Shown piece by piece: positions 46,451 through 54,572 of a stretch of DNA of 64,000 nucleotides. This DNA is from Brevibacillus humidisoli. GTDB taxonomy: Bacteria > Bacillota > Bacilli > Brevibacillales > Brevibacillaceae. The stretch spans positions 3,429,970-3,493,969 of the forward strand of contig NZ_CP087263.1 in the NCBI RefSeq assembly GCF_020923435.1, in the 5' to 3' direction. The translations under genes were made by a program, and so were the position numbers. The notes below the pieces were generated by a model. It had not been told where the DNA came from. It made no database searches and saw only the letters and a list, made by a program, of their open reading frames with translations. Each line of letters starts with the position of its first letter. The first letter of the stretch is position 1.

Positions 46451-46504
46451 TGACTCCCCGCAACAACAAAGTGGAAAGACTCACACCTAAACACCAAAAG
46501 AAAA

Positions 46505-46547
46505 GCATCCCGTCCTCTTTTTCTCTTTAAAAGAGGAGCCGGGATGC
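46505..46547 (-). terminator. Terminator of mtnKA
   Basis: GCATCCCG pairs with CGGGATGC with an inner CCTCTTTT/AAAAGAGG stem, followed by TTTTCTTTTGG on the minus strand. Confidence 0.85.
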
Positions 46548-46640
46548 GTTATGTTTGTTCATCTAATGCGGCATCACGTTGAGCGAGCCTTGTTGATAGC
46601 CCGCCAGACGCAACGGCGCTGTGGGCAAAGCGACACCGAG

Positions 46641-47681
46641 CTACTTGTTCAGCAACTGAATCTCTTCAGGCTTGTAAACCCCTGTTTCGGTTACGATAGC
46701 CGTAATCAGATCAGCCGGTGTGATGTCAAATGCCGGGTTGTATACCTTGATCCCATCTGGCGCCACTTGCTTGCCGAGGCCATGCGTGATCTCCTCCGCT
46801 GGCCGTTCTTCAATCGGTATCTCTGCCCCTGTCGGGGTGTTAAAGTCGATCGAAGAGAAGGGCGCGGCCACATAAAACGGAATATTGTGTGCCTTGGCCA
46901 GGACGGCAACGCCATACGTGCCGATCTTGTTGGCAACATCGCCATTACGGGCTACCCGGTCCGTTCCCACGATGACGGCCTGTACTTTCTTTTGGGCCAT
47001 CACCATCGCCGCCATATTGTCGCAGATCAACGTGACGTCAATGCCCGCTTTTTGCAGTTCGTAGGCGGTTAGACGGGATCCCTGCAAGACAGGCCGTGTC
47101 TCGTCGGCGTACACTTTCAGGTTCCAGCCCATCTCTTTTGCCAAGTAGAGTGGCGCTGTTGCCGTACCGTAGGCGGCCGTAGCGAGAGCGCCTGGATTGC
47201 AGTGTGTGAGAATCCCCATCCCATCGTGCAGTTGTGTCAGCAAGAACTCACCGATTCGGCGGCAGACTTGTTCGTCCTCCTGCTGAATCTTGATCGCTTC
47301 ATCAAGAACAGCCGCTTTGATTGCTTCGATTGGTTGGGCCGCTTCTGCCTGTACTCGTGCTTTGACCCGGTCCAGTGCCCAAAACAGGTTGATGGCCGTG
47401 GGGCGTGAGGTGGCCAGGTAATCAGCCTGGTTGGTCAAATCCGTCCAAAGGGCATCGTACGAAGTGGCAGAACTGCTGCGTACCCCGAGGTAGAGACCGT
47501 AGGCGGCTGCCATTCCGATCGCCGGAGCGCCTCGGACCTGCAAACTGCGGATCGCCTCCCATACCTGTTCGATCGTCGTTACTTCCAGATAGACGGTTTC
47601 CACTGGCAGGCGTGTCTGATCCAGCAACCGCAGGTGCTCCTCTGCCCACGCTACGGGAGCGAGGTGAGTTGATGTTGTCAT
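46641..47681 (-). CDS. mtnA: S-methyl-5-thioribose-1-phosphate isomerase
   Basis: A 346-aa aldose-ketose isomerase converting MTR-1-P to methylthioribulose-1-P in the methionine salvage pathway. Family signature RGAPAIGMAAAYGLYLG is near residue 50; the catalytic Cys is in ILTHCNPGALATA and the Asp in VIVGTDRVARNGDVANKIGT. ATG at 47681 overlaps mtnK by four bases with CAGGAGG before it. Normal length. Confidence 0.95.
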   Translation of the reverse strand: MTTSTHLAPVAWAEEHLRLLDQTRLPVETVYLEVTTIEQVWEAIRSLQVRGAPAIGMAAAYGLYLGVRSSSATSYDALWTDLTNQADYLATSRPTAINLFWALDRVKARVQAEAAQPIEAIKAAVLDEAIKIQQEDEQVCRRIGEFLLTQLHDGMGILTHCNPGALATAAYGTATAPLYLAKEMGWNLKVYADETRPVLQGSRLTAYELQKAGIDVTLICDNMAAMVMAQKKVQAVIVGTDRVARNGDVANKIGTYGVAVLAKAHNIPFYVAAPFSSIDFNTPTGAEIPIEERPAEEITHGLGKQVAPDGIKVYNPAFDITPADLITAIVTETGVYKPEEIQLLNK

Positions 47682-48907
47682 ACTGCTGCCTCCTGGTAAA
47701 ACGTATTCGCAACTTCCTCAACCAGTGCGGTAAGATCGGCTCCTTCCTTGACCGTTCTGCGCTTCAGGATGAGCGCCTGACCGATCTGAAGCGCCAGGCG
47801 TTCTGCTTCGGCGCGGATCTGGGCATCCTCAATCGTGTTCAAATCAGCAACACCCGCCAACCCGATCACCCGGCGCAGCATTTTGCAGCCGGCGTACCCC
47901 GCAGCATCCTGCAGCAGGTTTTCCACGTAGTCCTGCCAGAACCCTTCTACGTTGGCACTACGCTCTTTCACCTTTTGATGCCACAGTTTCACGAATTCAG
48001 AGACAAACTGCGTCCAGACGTTCTCCACCGTCTCCAGCAGATAACTGCGGTAATCTGCCCGCTTGGCGGGGTCCTGCTGCAGTCCGTGCTGGCCGGCGTA
48101 ATTGAGCAGCAAGTTGGCAATCACCGCGCCGATATCAAATCCCATCGGGCCATAGTAAGCAAACTCAGGGTCGATCACTTTGGTACTTTGTTCGGTAACA
48201 AAAATACTGCCCGTGTGCAGGTCGCCATGCAACAATGCCTCTGCACGAGTCAGAAAGCCAAACTTGAGATGGGCGATTTCCCGCTTGAGCAATACATTGC
48301 CCCAGATTGCTTCCACATCGCTGCGAATCAACGGATTGAAGTCATTCGTATCCGCATCTTCATACGGATCAGTGAACACCAAATCCTCCGTTATTTTGCA
48401 CAATTCGGGATTGATAAAGTTGCCAAGCAGCGCCTTTTTCTCATATGGATGGGCCCCCAAATCAGAGGTAAAAAACAAGGTGTGAGCCAAAAAACGGCCA
48501 ATATGCTTGGCAAACAACGGGTAGCGGTTCCCCTCAATCAGCCCTTTCCGCATTATGATGTGATCGCTTAGATCCTCCATCACCGTCAAAGCCAGTTCCT
48601 CGTCATAATGATAAACTTCCGGCACCAGATCCGGAGCGTATTTGTACTGGATCCTCAACGCTTCACTCTCGATGCGGGCACGATCCAGGGTAAGCGGCCA
48701 TGATTCACCGACTACTCTCGCATAAGGAAGTGCTTGTTTAACAATAACACTTTTGCCGCCCTTGTTGTCACAAATATGGAACACCAAATTCAGGTTACCG
48801 TCTCCGATCTCTCTGCTGACAAGCTCTGCGCCTTGTGCAAACAATCCAGGAAGCGCACGAACGTACTCGACAGCTTCCTGCTCCGATAATGCCCGATAAG
48901 CCATCAT
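47678..48907 (-). CDS. mtnK: S-methyl-5-thioribose kinase
   Basis: A 409-aa kinase phosphorylating methylthioribose with ATP. The choline-kinase-like catalytic loop HGDLHTGSIF (about residue 230) and the following Asp in VIDPEFAYYG are present. It works in order with mtnA. The mRNA leader carries a SAM-I riboswitch and terminator. Confidence 0.95.
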   Translation of the reverse strand: MMAYRALSEQEAVEYVRALPGLFAQGAELVSREIGDGNLNLVFHICDNKGGKSVIVKQALPYARVVGESWPLTLDRARIESEALRIQYKYAPDLVPEVYHYDEELALTVMEDLSDHIIMRKGLIEGNRYPLFAKHIGRFLAHTLFFTSDLGAHPYEKKALLGNFINPELCKITEDLVFTDPYEDADTNDFNPLIRSDVEAIWGNVLLKREIAHLKFGFLTRAEALLHGDLHTGSIFVTEQSTKVIDPEFAYYGPMGFDIGAVIANLLLNYAGQHGLQQDPAKRADYRSYLLETVENVWTQFVSEFVKLWHQKVKERSANVEGFWQDYVENLLQDAAGYAGCKMLRRVIGLAGVADLNTIEDAQIRAEAERLALQIGQALILKRRTVKEGADLTALVEEVANTFYQEAAV

Positions 48908-48952
48908 GCATACCCCTTTCAGATCGATTTGGTCACGTTATGACAATAAAAA

Positions 48953-49123
48953 AACCTCTTTTCCGGAGAAAAGAGGTTGTGTACGCATCGATTACAATAC
49001 GTGTCGTCTCCCCCTTATCTTCCAGAATTCTTCGCTTCTGCAGGAATTAGCACCGTGCACGCCACTAGGGCATGTCGGTTGCTGGGTTTCATCGGGCCAG
49101 TCCCTCCACCGTCTCTGGATAAG
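48953..49123 (-). promoter_or_regulatory. SAM-I (S-box) riboswitch with terminator, upstream of mtnK
   Basis: Read on the minus strand, the aptamer (49123 down to 49014) begins CTTATCCAGAGACGGTGGAG, continues with GGGACTGGCCCGATGAAACC and CAGCAACC, and closes with GATAAG. A terminator follows: AACCTCTTTTC pairs with GAAAAGAGGTT (48953-48978) with T6-7 after it. High SAM should end transcription before mtnK. Confidence 0.95.
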
Positions 49124-49184
49124 GAATCCATTGTTTCTTCAGTTGTTCTTCCAGAATACCATAGATAATAAATGTATGGCATCT

Positions 49185-49213
49185 ATCTTACACACTCTTG
49201 TAAAAGGTGTCAA
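49185..49213 (-). promoter_or_regulatory. SigA-type promoter of mtnKA
   Basis: Minus strand -35 TTGACA (49208-49213) and -10 TAAGAT (49185-49190), 17 bases apart, about 60 bases upstream of the riboswitch aptamer. Confidence 0.75.
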
Positions 49214-49363
49214 TTGGTTTGATTGCTTCCTGTTTCCTCCTGTCAGTAGCGCCCTTACCCGCAGTGCCCATCTTTTCCTTCTTCTGCACGATGCCCCATG
49301 CACATATCCCCTCGGTTACATACCCTGCTCGTAAGGGTGATACCCAAAAAGGAGGGATGTGCA

Positions 49364-49450
49364 GTGAGCGGAATCTTTAACGGCAATGGCTTCGCATTGG
49401 CTCTGGTGCTGTTCATTTTGCTGGTCATTGTCGGGGAAGCCGACGATTAA
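49364..49450 (+). CDS. YjcZ family mini-protein (28 aa)
   Basis: A 28-residue protein: Gly/Asn-rich start (MSGIFNGNGFA), a hydrophobic helix ALVLFILLVIVG and an acidic end EADD. This is the layout of YjcZ/SscA-type proteins of spore-formers, often spore-coat associated; the acidic end is unusual. GTG at 49364 has AAAGGAGGGATGTGCA before it. A strong terminator follows the stop. Confidence 0.78.
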   Translation: MSGIFNGNGFALALVLFILLVIVGEADD

Positions 49451-49471
49451 TCTGCTGTCGCATGTTCAGCC

Positions 49472-49489
49472 CCCCTCTTGTATGAGGGG
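49472..49489 (+). terminator. Terminator of the YjcZ-type gene
   Basis: CCCCTC pairs with GAGGGG, loop TTGTAT, followed by T6 at 49490-49496. Confidence 0.88.
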
Positions 49490-49642
49490 TTTTTTCGTTT
49501 CATCACGTCCGATTGCAGCACGGAAGTTGCAGAGTTACCGATCGGTATCCTGTGCTATGATGGGGAAGAACAGGGGCAGGGGGAAGATCACACAACTTCA
49601 GATGAACATGCAGCAGCCCCACGAACGAGAGGAGATTGGAAG

Positions 49643-50194
49643 ATGCCAGGACACGCATTGGTTGTTGGGGGTACCGGCATGTTGGCCGATGTCTGCTTGT
49701 GGCTAGAGAGGGAGGACTATCATGTGTCGGTCATTGCCAGAAACCGGGAGAGGTTGGCCGCGCTTGTGGAGCGGGCGGAAAGACCAAACAGCATCACCTC
49801 GCTTGTCCTCGATTATACTGATGAGCAAGCTCTGCGCCGTCAACTGCGTACAACAATGGAGAAAAACGGTCCGATCGAACTGGCTGTCGCCTGGATACAT
49901 TCTAACGCTCCCCGCGCCTTGCCCATATGTATAGAAGAACTGGCAGGGGCAGCGACCAGTTCCTGGAGGCTGTTTCACATCTGCGGCAGCAGAGCATACC
50001 GATCCCCGCAGCGTCCCGACCTACCGGAGCATTGTTGCTACCATCAGGTAATCCTGGGGTTTGTGCTGGAAGATAGGGGAAGCCGCTGGCTGACCAACAG
50101 TGAGATCGCAGAAGGCGTGATACGGGCGATCTCCTCCGGGAAGCAGGATAGCGTGGTCGGCCAGTTGGAGCCATGGGAAAAAAGACCATCTTGA
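49643..50194 (+). CDS. Short-chain dehydrogenase-like Rossmann protein
   Basis: A 183-aa protein with an N-terminal dinucleotide-binding fold (LVVGGTGMLADVCLWL, residues 5-20; VIARNRERL). The length is short for an SDR and the usual Y-x3-K catalytic pair is missing (CYHQVILGF at the matching place), so it may bind NAD(P) without classical catalysis or act as a regulator. ATG at 49643 follows GAGAGGAG. It sits between the two mtn transcription units on the mtnW strand but has its own spacing and no proven link to salvage. Confidence 0.7.
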   Translation: MPGHALVVGGTGMLADVCLWLEREDYHVSVIARNRERLAALVERAERPNSITSLVLDYTDEQALRRQLRTTMEKNGPIELAVAWIHSNAPRALPICIEELAGAATSSWRLFHICGSRAYRSPQRPDLPEHCCYHQVILGFVLEDRGSRWLTNSEIAEGVIRAISSGKQDSVVGQLEPWEKRPS

Positions 50195-50223
50195 CCGCAA
50201 GCCGTCTTGCGGTACCCTACGGG

Positions 50224-50252
50224 TTGACTACGGAGCGAAAAGCGCTTATGAT
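50224..50252 (+). promoter_or_regulatory. SigA-type promoter of mtnWXBD
   Basis: -35 TTGACT (50224-50229) and -10 TATGAT (50247-50252), 17 bases apart, about 60 bases before the riboswitch. Confidence 0.75.
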
Positions 50253-50313
50253 GTGTGTATCAAACCAGCAGGGGCGCTGCTGGAACCAATCAAATCAAAC
50301 GGATATGAGAATG

Positions 50314-50483
50314 CTCTTATCGAGAGAAGGCAGAGGGACTGGCCCGATGAAGCCCGGCAACCGACGCGCTGAAAGTCCAGGCGCGAGACGGTGCTAAATC
50401 CTGCAGGTGCTGCAAGGCAGTCCTGAAAGATGAGAGGAGTAAACCAGCATGACTGCCTCCTCCTTCGCGAAGGAGGTTTTTTT
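50314..50483 (+). promoter_or_regulatory. SAM-I (S-box) riboswitch with terminator, upstream of mtnW
   Basis: The aptamer (50314-50436) begins CTCTTATCGAGAGAAGGCAG, then GGGACTGGCCCGATGAAGCC and CGGCAACCGACG, and ends GATGAGAG. The terminator CCTCCTTCG/CGAAGGAGG (50459-50476) is followed by T7. Both mtn operons are thus under SAM control. Confidence 0.95.
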
Positions 50484-50505
50484 GTTAAAAGGAGGACAAT
50501 CGTTC

Positions 50506-51720
50506 GTGAGTGGAGATCGAATCCGCGTCACCTATCTGACGCAAGCAAAAGATCTGGATAAAAAAGCGGAAGCTATCGCCGTTGGCATGACCGTTGGTTC
50601 CTGGACCGACCTGCCTGCCGCCAAACAAGCTGAGCTGCATCCGTATCTAGGGGAAGCTGTATCTTCCGAGACCTTGGAAGAACTGCCGGATGGACATAAG
50701 CGTGGACTCATCCGCATCGACTATCCCGCAGGCAACTTCACGCCTGACATAGCCTCGCTATTGACCGGCGTGTTCGGCAAGCTGTCCATGGACGGCAAGA
50801 TTAAACTGATCGATATCAAACTGCCCGAATCATTCGTCCAAGCTTTTCCCGGACCGCAGTTTGGCATCGATGGCATTTGCCAAAAACTGGGGGTTCACGA
50901 CCGGCCGCTGCTGATGAGCATCTTCAAGTCATGTCTGGGACTTCCCTTTGACGACTTGAAAACTCAGTTTCGAGCGCAAGCTCTCGGTGGTGTCGACCTG
51001 GTAAAAGACGATGAAATCTTCTTTGTCGACGACAAAGCCCCGTTCCTGGACCGGATCCGGGAATTCGGGAAAATCGCCGATGAAGTGGCACAGCAAACAG
51101 GCAAGCCGATCCTCTATGCCGCCAACCTGACCGGCCCCGTCCATGAGCTGAACGAGCGGGCCAAGCGGGCTGTAGAGGCAGGGGCGCAATGCCTGCTGTT
51201 TAACGTGTTGGCATATGGGTATGACGCCCTGCATCGTCTCGCCGCCGATCCCGATATCACCATCCCTTTGATGGCGCATCCCGCCCTCGCCGGCGCGTAT
51301 TACCCGTCGCCTGACTACGGCATTGCGACACCACTGCTGCTGGGCAAACTGATGCGCCTGGCCGGGGCAGACCTTGTTCTCTTCCCGTCCCCATACGGCA
51401 GTGTGGCCCTAGACAAGCAGGAAGCCCTACAGGTGGCAGCCAACCTGACAGATAGCGCTGTGCCGGTCAAGCAGGCTTTTCCTGTTCCTTCGGCTGGAAT
51501 TCACCCTGGACTGGTGCCACAGTTGTACGAAGATTTTGGCCTGCAGCAGGTCGTCAATGCAGGCGGCGGCATCCACGGTCATCCCGGCGGCGCTGCAGAT
51601 GGCGGACGTGCCTTCCGGGCGGCAATAGATGCTGTCGTAGCTGGTCAGACACTGGACGAAGCGGCCCAATCGTCCCAACCGTTGGCTGCGGCCCTGGCCA
51701 AGTGGGGAGGCCCAAGATGA
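50506..51720 (+). CDS. mtnW: 2,3-diketo-5-methylthiopentyl-1-phosphate enolase (RuBisCO-like)
   Basis: A 404-aa RuBisCO-like protein of methionine salvage. The equivalent of the carbamylated Lys is K167 in GGVDLVKDDE, with the metal-binding Asp and Glu intact. Loop 6 lacks the RuBisCO carboxylase Lys region, as usual for MtnW. The start is GTG at 50506 with AAAAGGAGG ten bases upstream; an in-frame ATG at 50449 lies within the riboswitch terminator and is not a real start. Confidence 0.94.
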   Translation: MSGDRIRVTYLTQAKDLDKKAEAIAVGMTVGSWTDLPAAKQAELHPYLGEAVSSETLEELPDGHKRGLIRIDYPAGNFTPDIASLLTGVFGKLSMDGKIKLIDIKLPESFVQAFPGPQFGIDGICQKLGVHDRPLLMSIFKSCLGLPFDDLKTQFRAQALGGVDLVKDDEIFFVDDKAPFLDRIREFGKIADEVAQQTGKPILYAANLTGPVHELNERAKRAVEAGAQCLLFNVLAYGYDALHRLAADPDITIPLMAHPALAGAYYPSPDYGIATPLLLGKLMRLAGADLVLFPSPYGSVALDKQEALQVAANLTDSAVPVKQAFPVPSAGIHPGLVPQLYEDFGLQQVVNAGGGIHGHPGGAADGGRAFRAAIDAVVAGQTLDEAAQSSQPLAAALAKWGGPR

Positions 51721-52394
51721 GCAAACAACTGGTACTTTTCTGTGACTTCGACGGCACCATTACCGAAAAGGATAATATCGTCGCCATCATGCGCAAGTTC
51801 GCCCCGCCAGAGTGGGAAGGGTTGACCAAGCAGATCCTCAGCCAACAGATTAGCGTCCGTGAAGGGGTGGGTAAGCTGTTCGCGATGCTGCCCTCCTCGC
51901 GCAAACAGGAGATCGTCGACTACATCGTTGAGGAAGCCGCGATCCGTCCCGGTTTTGCCGAGTTTGTCCGATTCTGTGAGGAGAAACAGATCGAACTGCT
52001 GATCACCAGTGGCGGTATCGACTTTTTTGTCGAACCGATCCTGGCACCGTTTCGACTCAAAAACCAGGTCTATTGCAATGGCAGCGACTTTTCCGGCGAA
52101 ACGATCACGATTACCTGGCCGCACCATTGTGACGAAAACTGCGACAACGACTGCGGCATGTGCAAGACATCGATTATCCGCCGCTACGATCCGGAGCGCT
52201 ACTTCCGCGTCGTGATTGGCGACAGCATAACGGATCTGGCCGGAGCCAAAATCGCCGACTTCGTGATTGCCCGCTCGCTGCTGGAGCAGAAATGCGAAGA
52301 ACTGGGACTGCGGTACCGCCCGTTTGCCACCTTCTACGATGTAATCGAATCATTAAATACGCTTTTAACGGAACAGGAAGTGATCACACCGTGA
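51717..52394 (+). CDS. mtnX: 2-hydroxy-3-keto-5-methylthiopentenyl-1-phosphate phosphatase
   Basis: A 225-aa HAD-family phosphatase. Motif I is FCDFDGTIT (near residue 8), motif II TSGGIDFF, and motif IV GDSITDLAGAK. It follows MtnW in the pathway. ATG at 51717 overlaps the mtnW stop by four bases. Confidence 0.94.
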   Translation: MSKQLVLFCDFDGTITEKDNIVAIMRKFAPPEWEGLTKQILSQQISVREGVGKLFAMLPSSRKQEIVDYIVEEAAIRPGFAEFVRFCEEKQIELLITSGGIDFFVEPILAPFRLKNQVYCNGSDFSGETITITWPHHCDENCDNDCGMCKTSIIRRYDPERYFRVVIGDSITDLAGAKIADFVIARSLLEQKCEELGLRYRPFATFYDVIESLNTLLTEQEVITP

Positions 52395-53035
52395 CCATCA
52401 CACTGGAGCAGCGCATGGATGCGTTTCGCAGGCTTGATGAGGCAAAACTCACCTTTGCCAAACGAGACTGGTTCCCTGGTACCAGCGGCAACTTGTCGAT
52501 CAAGCTAAGCGGTGAACCGCTGCAGTTTGCGGTAACCGCCAGCGGCAAGGACAAGACAAAACTTTCCCCGGAAGACTATCTGATCGTCGATGGGGACTCG
52601 CGCCCGGTCGAGGCGACGTCGTTGAAGCCTTCGGCTGAGACGATGATTCACGCCGTGGTGTATAAAAAAATCCCGACAGCGGGCGCCTGCTTCCACGTTC
52701 ACACCATAGCCAACAACCTGGTTTCTGAGCTCTACTTTCAAGAGACCGCTTTCTCCATTCAGGGGCAAGAACTGATCAAGGGACTCGGTATCTGGGAGGA
52801 AAACGCCCGGATTTCCGTTCCGATTGTTGAGAACTTTGCTGATATTCCTCAACTGGCGGCCGCTATTGAAGAGGTAATCACACCTGAGATACCTGGTGTG
52901 CTGATTCGCAACCATGGCATTTACGCCTGGGGAGCCAACGACTTTGAGGCAAAGCGACACCTGGAATCATTTGAGTTTTTGTTTGAATACCATCTGCGCT
53001 GGCTGCAGCTGCGCCAGGCAGCAGTGTCAAGATAA
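52391..53035 (+). CDS. mtnB: Methylthioribulose-1-phosphate dehydratase
   Basis: A 214-aa class II aldolase-fold zinc enzyme. Zinc ligands: H-x-H in CFHVHTIANN and His in IRNHGIYAWG. GTG at 52391 overlaps the mtnX stop by four bases (GTGA), with GGAAG before it. It dehydrates the MtnA product to the diketo compound used by MtnW. Confidence 0.93.
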   Translation: MTITLEQRMDAFRRLDEAKLTFAKRDWFPGTSGNLSIKLSGEPLQFAVTASGKDKTKLSPEDYLIVDGDSRPVEATSLKPSAETMIHAVVYKKIPTAGACFHVHTIANNLVSELYFQETAFSIQGQELIKGLGIWEENARISVPIVENFADIPQLAAAIEEVITPEIPGVLIRNHGIYAWGANDFEAKRHLESFEFLFEYHLRWLQLRQAAVSR

Positions 53036-53060
53036 CTACCACTAATAAGGAGGAAGGAAA

Positions 53061-53585
53061 ATGGCAAAAGTACGTTTTCATGACAACAACGAGTACATCA
53101 CCGGACAAGAAGTACAAACATTCCTCGATAGCCAGGAAATCATCTACGAACACTGGGGTGTCGACCGGTTGAGCGATCGTCTTCGCGATGACTATGATCT
53201 GTCGGACGAAGAGAAAAACCAAATCGTTGAAGCTTTCCGTAAAGAGATTGACGATATCAGTGAACGTCGCGGCTACACCACCGCTGACTTGGTGATGCTT
53301 TCCGACAAAACACCCAATCTTGACGAACTATTGGAAAAGTTTAAAGATGAACATCATCATACCGACGATGAAGTTCGTTTCTGCGTCGACGGGCATGGAA
53401 TCTTTGCGATCAAAGGAAAGGACGGCCGCTACTTTGATGTGGAGCTGGAGCCCGGCGATCTGATCTCCGTTCCGTCCTACTACCGGCACTACTTTACCTT
53501 GATGGACGACCGTAAGATCAAAGCGATCCGTCTCTTTATCACCCCGGCCGGCTGGCAGGCGATTTACGAAGAGCCTACAGCGTAA
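53061..53585 (+). CDS. mtnD: Acireductone dioxygenase
   Basis: A 174-aa cupin. Metal ligands H-x-H-x3-4-E are in EHHHTDDEVRF (about 93-101) and the late His in YRHYFTL. With Fe2+ it yields the keto acid precursor of methionine; with Ni2+ it makes CO, formate and methylthiopropionate. AAGGAGGAAGG precedes ATG 53061. Last gene of the operon. The transaminase mtnE is not in the window. Confidence 0.95.
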   Translation: MAKVRFHDNNEYITGQEVQTFLDSQEIIYEHWGVDRLSDRLRDDYDLSDEEKNQIVEAFRKEIDDISERRGYTTADLVMLSDKTPNLDELLEKFKDEHHHTDDEVRFCVDGHGIFAIKGKDGRYFDVELEPGDLISVPSYYRHYFTLMDDRKIKAIRLFITPAGWQAIYEEPTA

Positions 53586-53634
53586 ACGGGTCTGGCCACT
53601 TGCTGGGATGCGTTAACTGACATGTAACACAAAA

Positions 53635-53669
53635 AGCGGAGGACCATATGGCGGTCGCTCCGCTTTTTT
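53635..53669. terminator. Terminator of mtnWXBD, bidirectional
   Basis: AAAAGCGGAG...ACC pairs with GGT...GCTCCGCTTTT; T6 follows on the plus strand and A5 precedes it, giving T5 on the minus strand. Confidence 0.87.
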
Positions 53670-53679
53670 GTTCTATTTC

Positions 53680-54522
53680 TTACATCCTTTTGTTCAATTC
53701 TTGCATTACTTCATCCCATGGATTTGTATCTTTTGCGATGATGCTGCCTTTTCTTGTAGCTAACGTTACGCCACCACCATCTTCATCTTTTAGGAATACT
53801 AGATACTCTTTTCCGGTCTCTACATCTGAGGGCAGGTTAAAGAATGTCCTTTCTTTCGCGCTTCCTTTCAAACTGTTGACAACCTGCACTTCCACCGTTT
53901 TGACGTATTTGTTTTCATCAATAACGTGTGTGGGAGTTAAAACAAGAATATGATCGGCAGATTCGATTAAATCTTTATGATTGTTCGGCTTTTCCTTGAT
54001 ATGAAACGTCTTCTCTTTCGCCGCCTTTAACCCTGGCGACCGGGAGATATCTGCTAGCAGGTTGTTTAATTTCTTTCCTGCTGTATACTTCTCATTCCCC
54101 TTTAAACCACCCTCGGCAACTTCGATGATGGATTCATCTCCGACGGAGGTGTAAACCGGCCGCGGATATAATTCATTCTCCCAGTATTCAAGAAACAAGA
54201 GATACTGACTTCCTATCTGTAAACTCCCTTTCTGCTCGTAAACGTCGATCGATTGTTCGCTAACCCCTTTTAAGCGGTTGTCTACTTTTATCGTATAGAC
54301 GTAGGTAGCGTCACCCTTAAAGGCATCCGCCTGGGTTACCGTACCAATCACAATATTGTCGGCGTGTTGAACCAAGTCATTTACGTCTTTATATTCGATC
54401 AATGTTTCTCCTTCCCTTACAGGATGTTTCGAAACAGGAATTGAACTATCACTGTTCGTGCAACCGCTAGCAACAAAAGCCGCTACAAGAAGCAACAGAG
54501 AAATAGTATTTAGCCATTTCAT
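53680..54522 (-). CDS. Lipoprotein with two similar NTR/TIMP-like modules
   Basis: A 280-aa lipoprotein: signal peptide and lipobox FVASGC (Cys21). Two internal repeats follow (about 46-113 and 182-246). Each shows D-L-x4-A-D-x-I near its start, a mid L-K-G, and G-x-x-Y-L-x-F-L near the end. This is also the outline of the TIMP-like protein at 16671-17231 (AD...V, W-K-G, G-K-E-Y-L-V-Y), though the TIMP cysteines are absent. Function unknown. It lies directly downstream of a matrixin-type metalloprotease gene on the same strand; the DNA is AT-rich compared with flanking genes. Confidence 0.72.
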   Translation of the reverse strand: MKWLNTISLLLLVAAFVASGCTNSDSSIPVSKHPVREGETLIEYKDVNDLVQHADNIVIGTVTQADAFKGDATYVYTIKVDNRLKGVSEQSIDVYEQKGSLQIGSQYLLFLEYWENELYPRPVYTSVGDESIIEVAEGGLKGNEKYTAGKKLNNLLADISRSPGLKAAKEKTFHIKEKPNNHKDLIESADHILVLTPTHVIDENKYVKTVEVQVVNSLKGSAKERTFFNLPSDVETGKEYLVFLKDEDGGGVTLATRKGSIIAKDTNPWDEVMQELNKRM

Positions 54523-54572
54523 GCAGCATTCCTCCCCATAATCGTTTGAATAAACACACTATTTAAAGTTAA

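Noticed and set aside
50194-50213. Hairpin ACCGCAAG/CTTGCGGT after the SDR-like gene, as a terminator
   Set aside because: The stem is good but there is no T-run after it; it could only be a weak or Rho-type 3' end, so it is not listed as a terminator.
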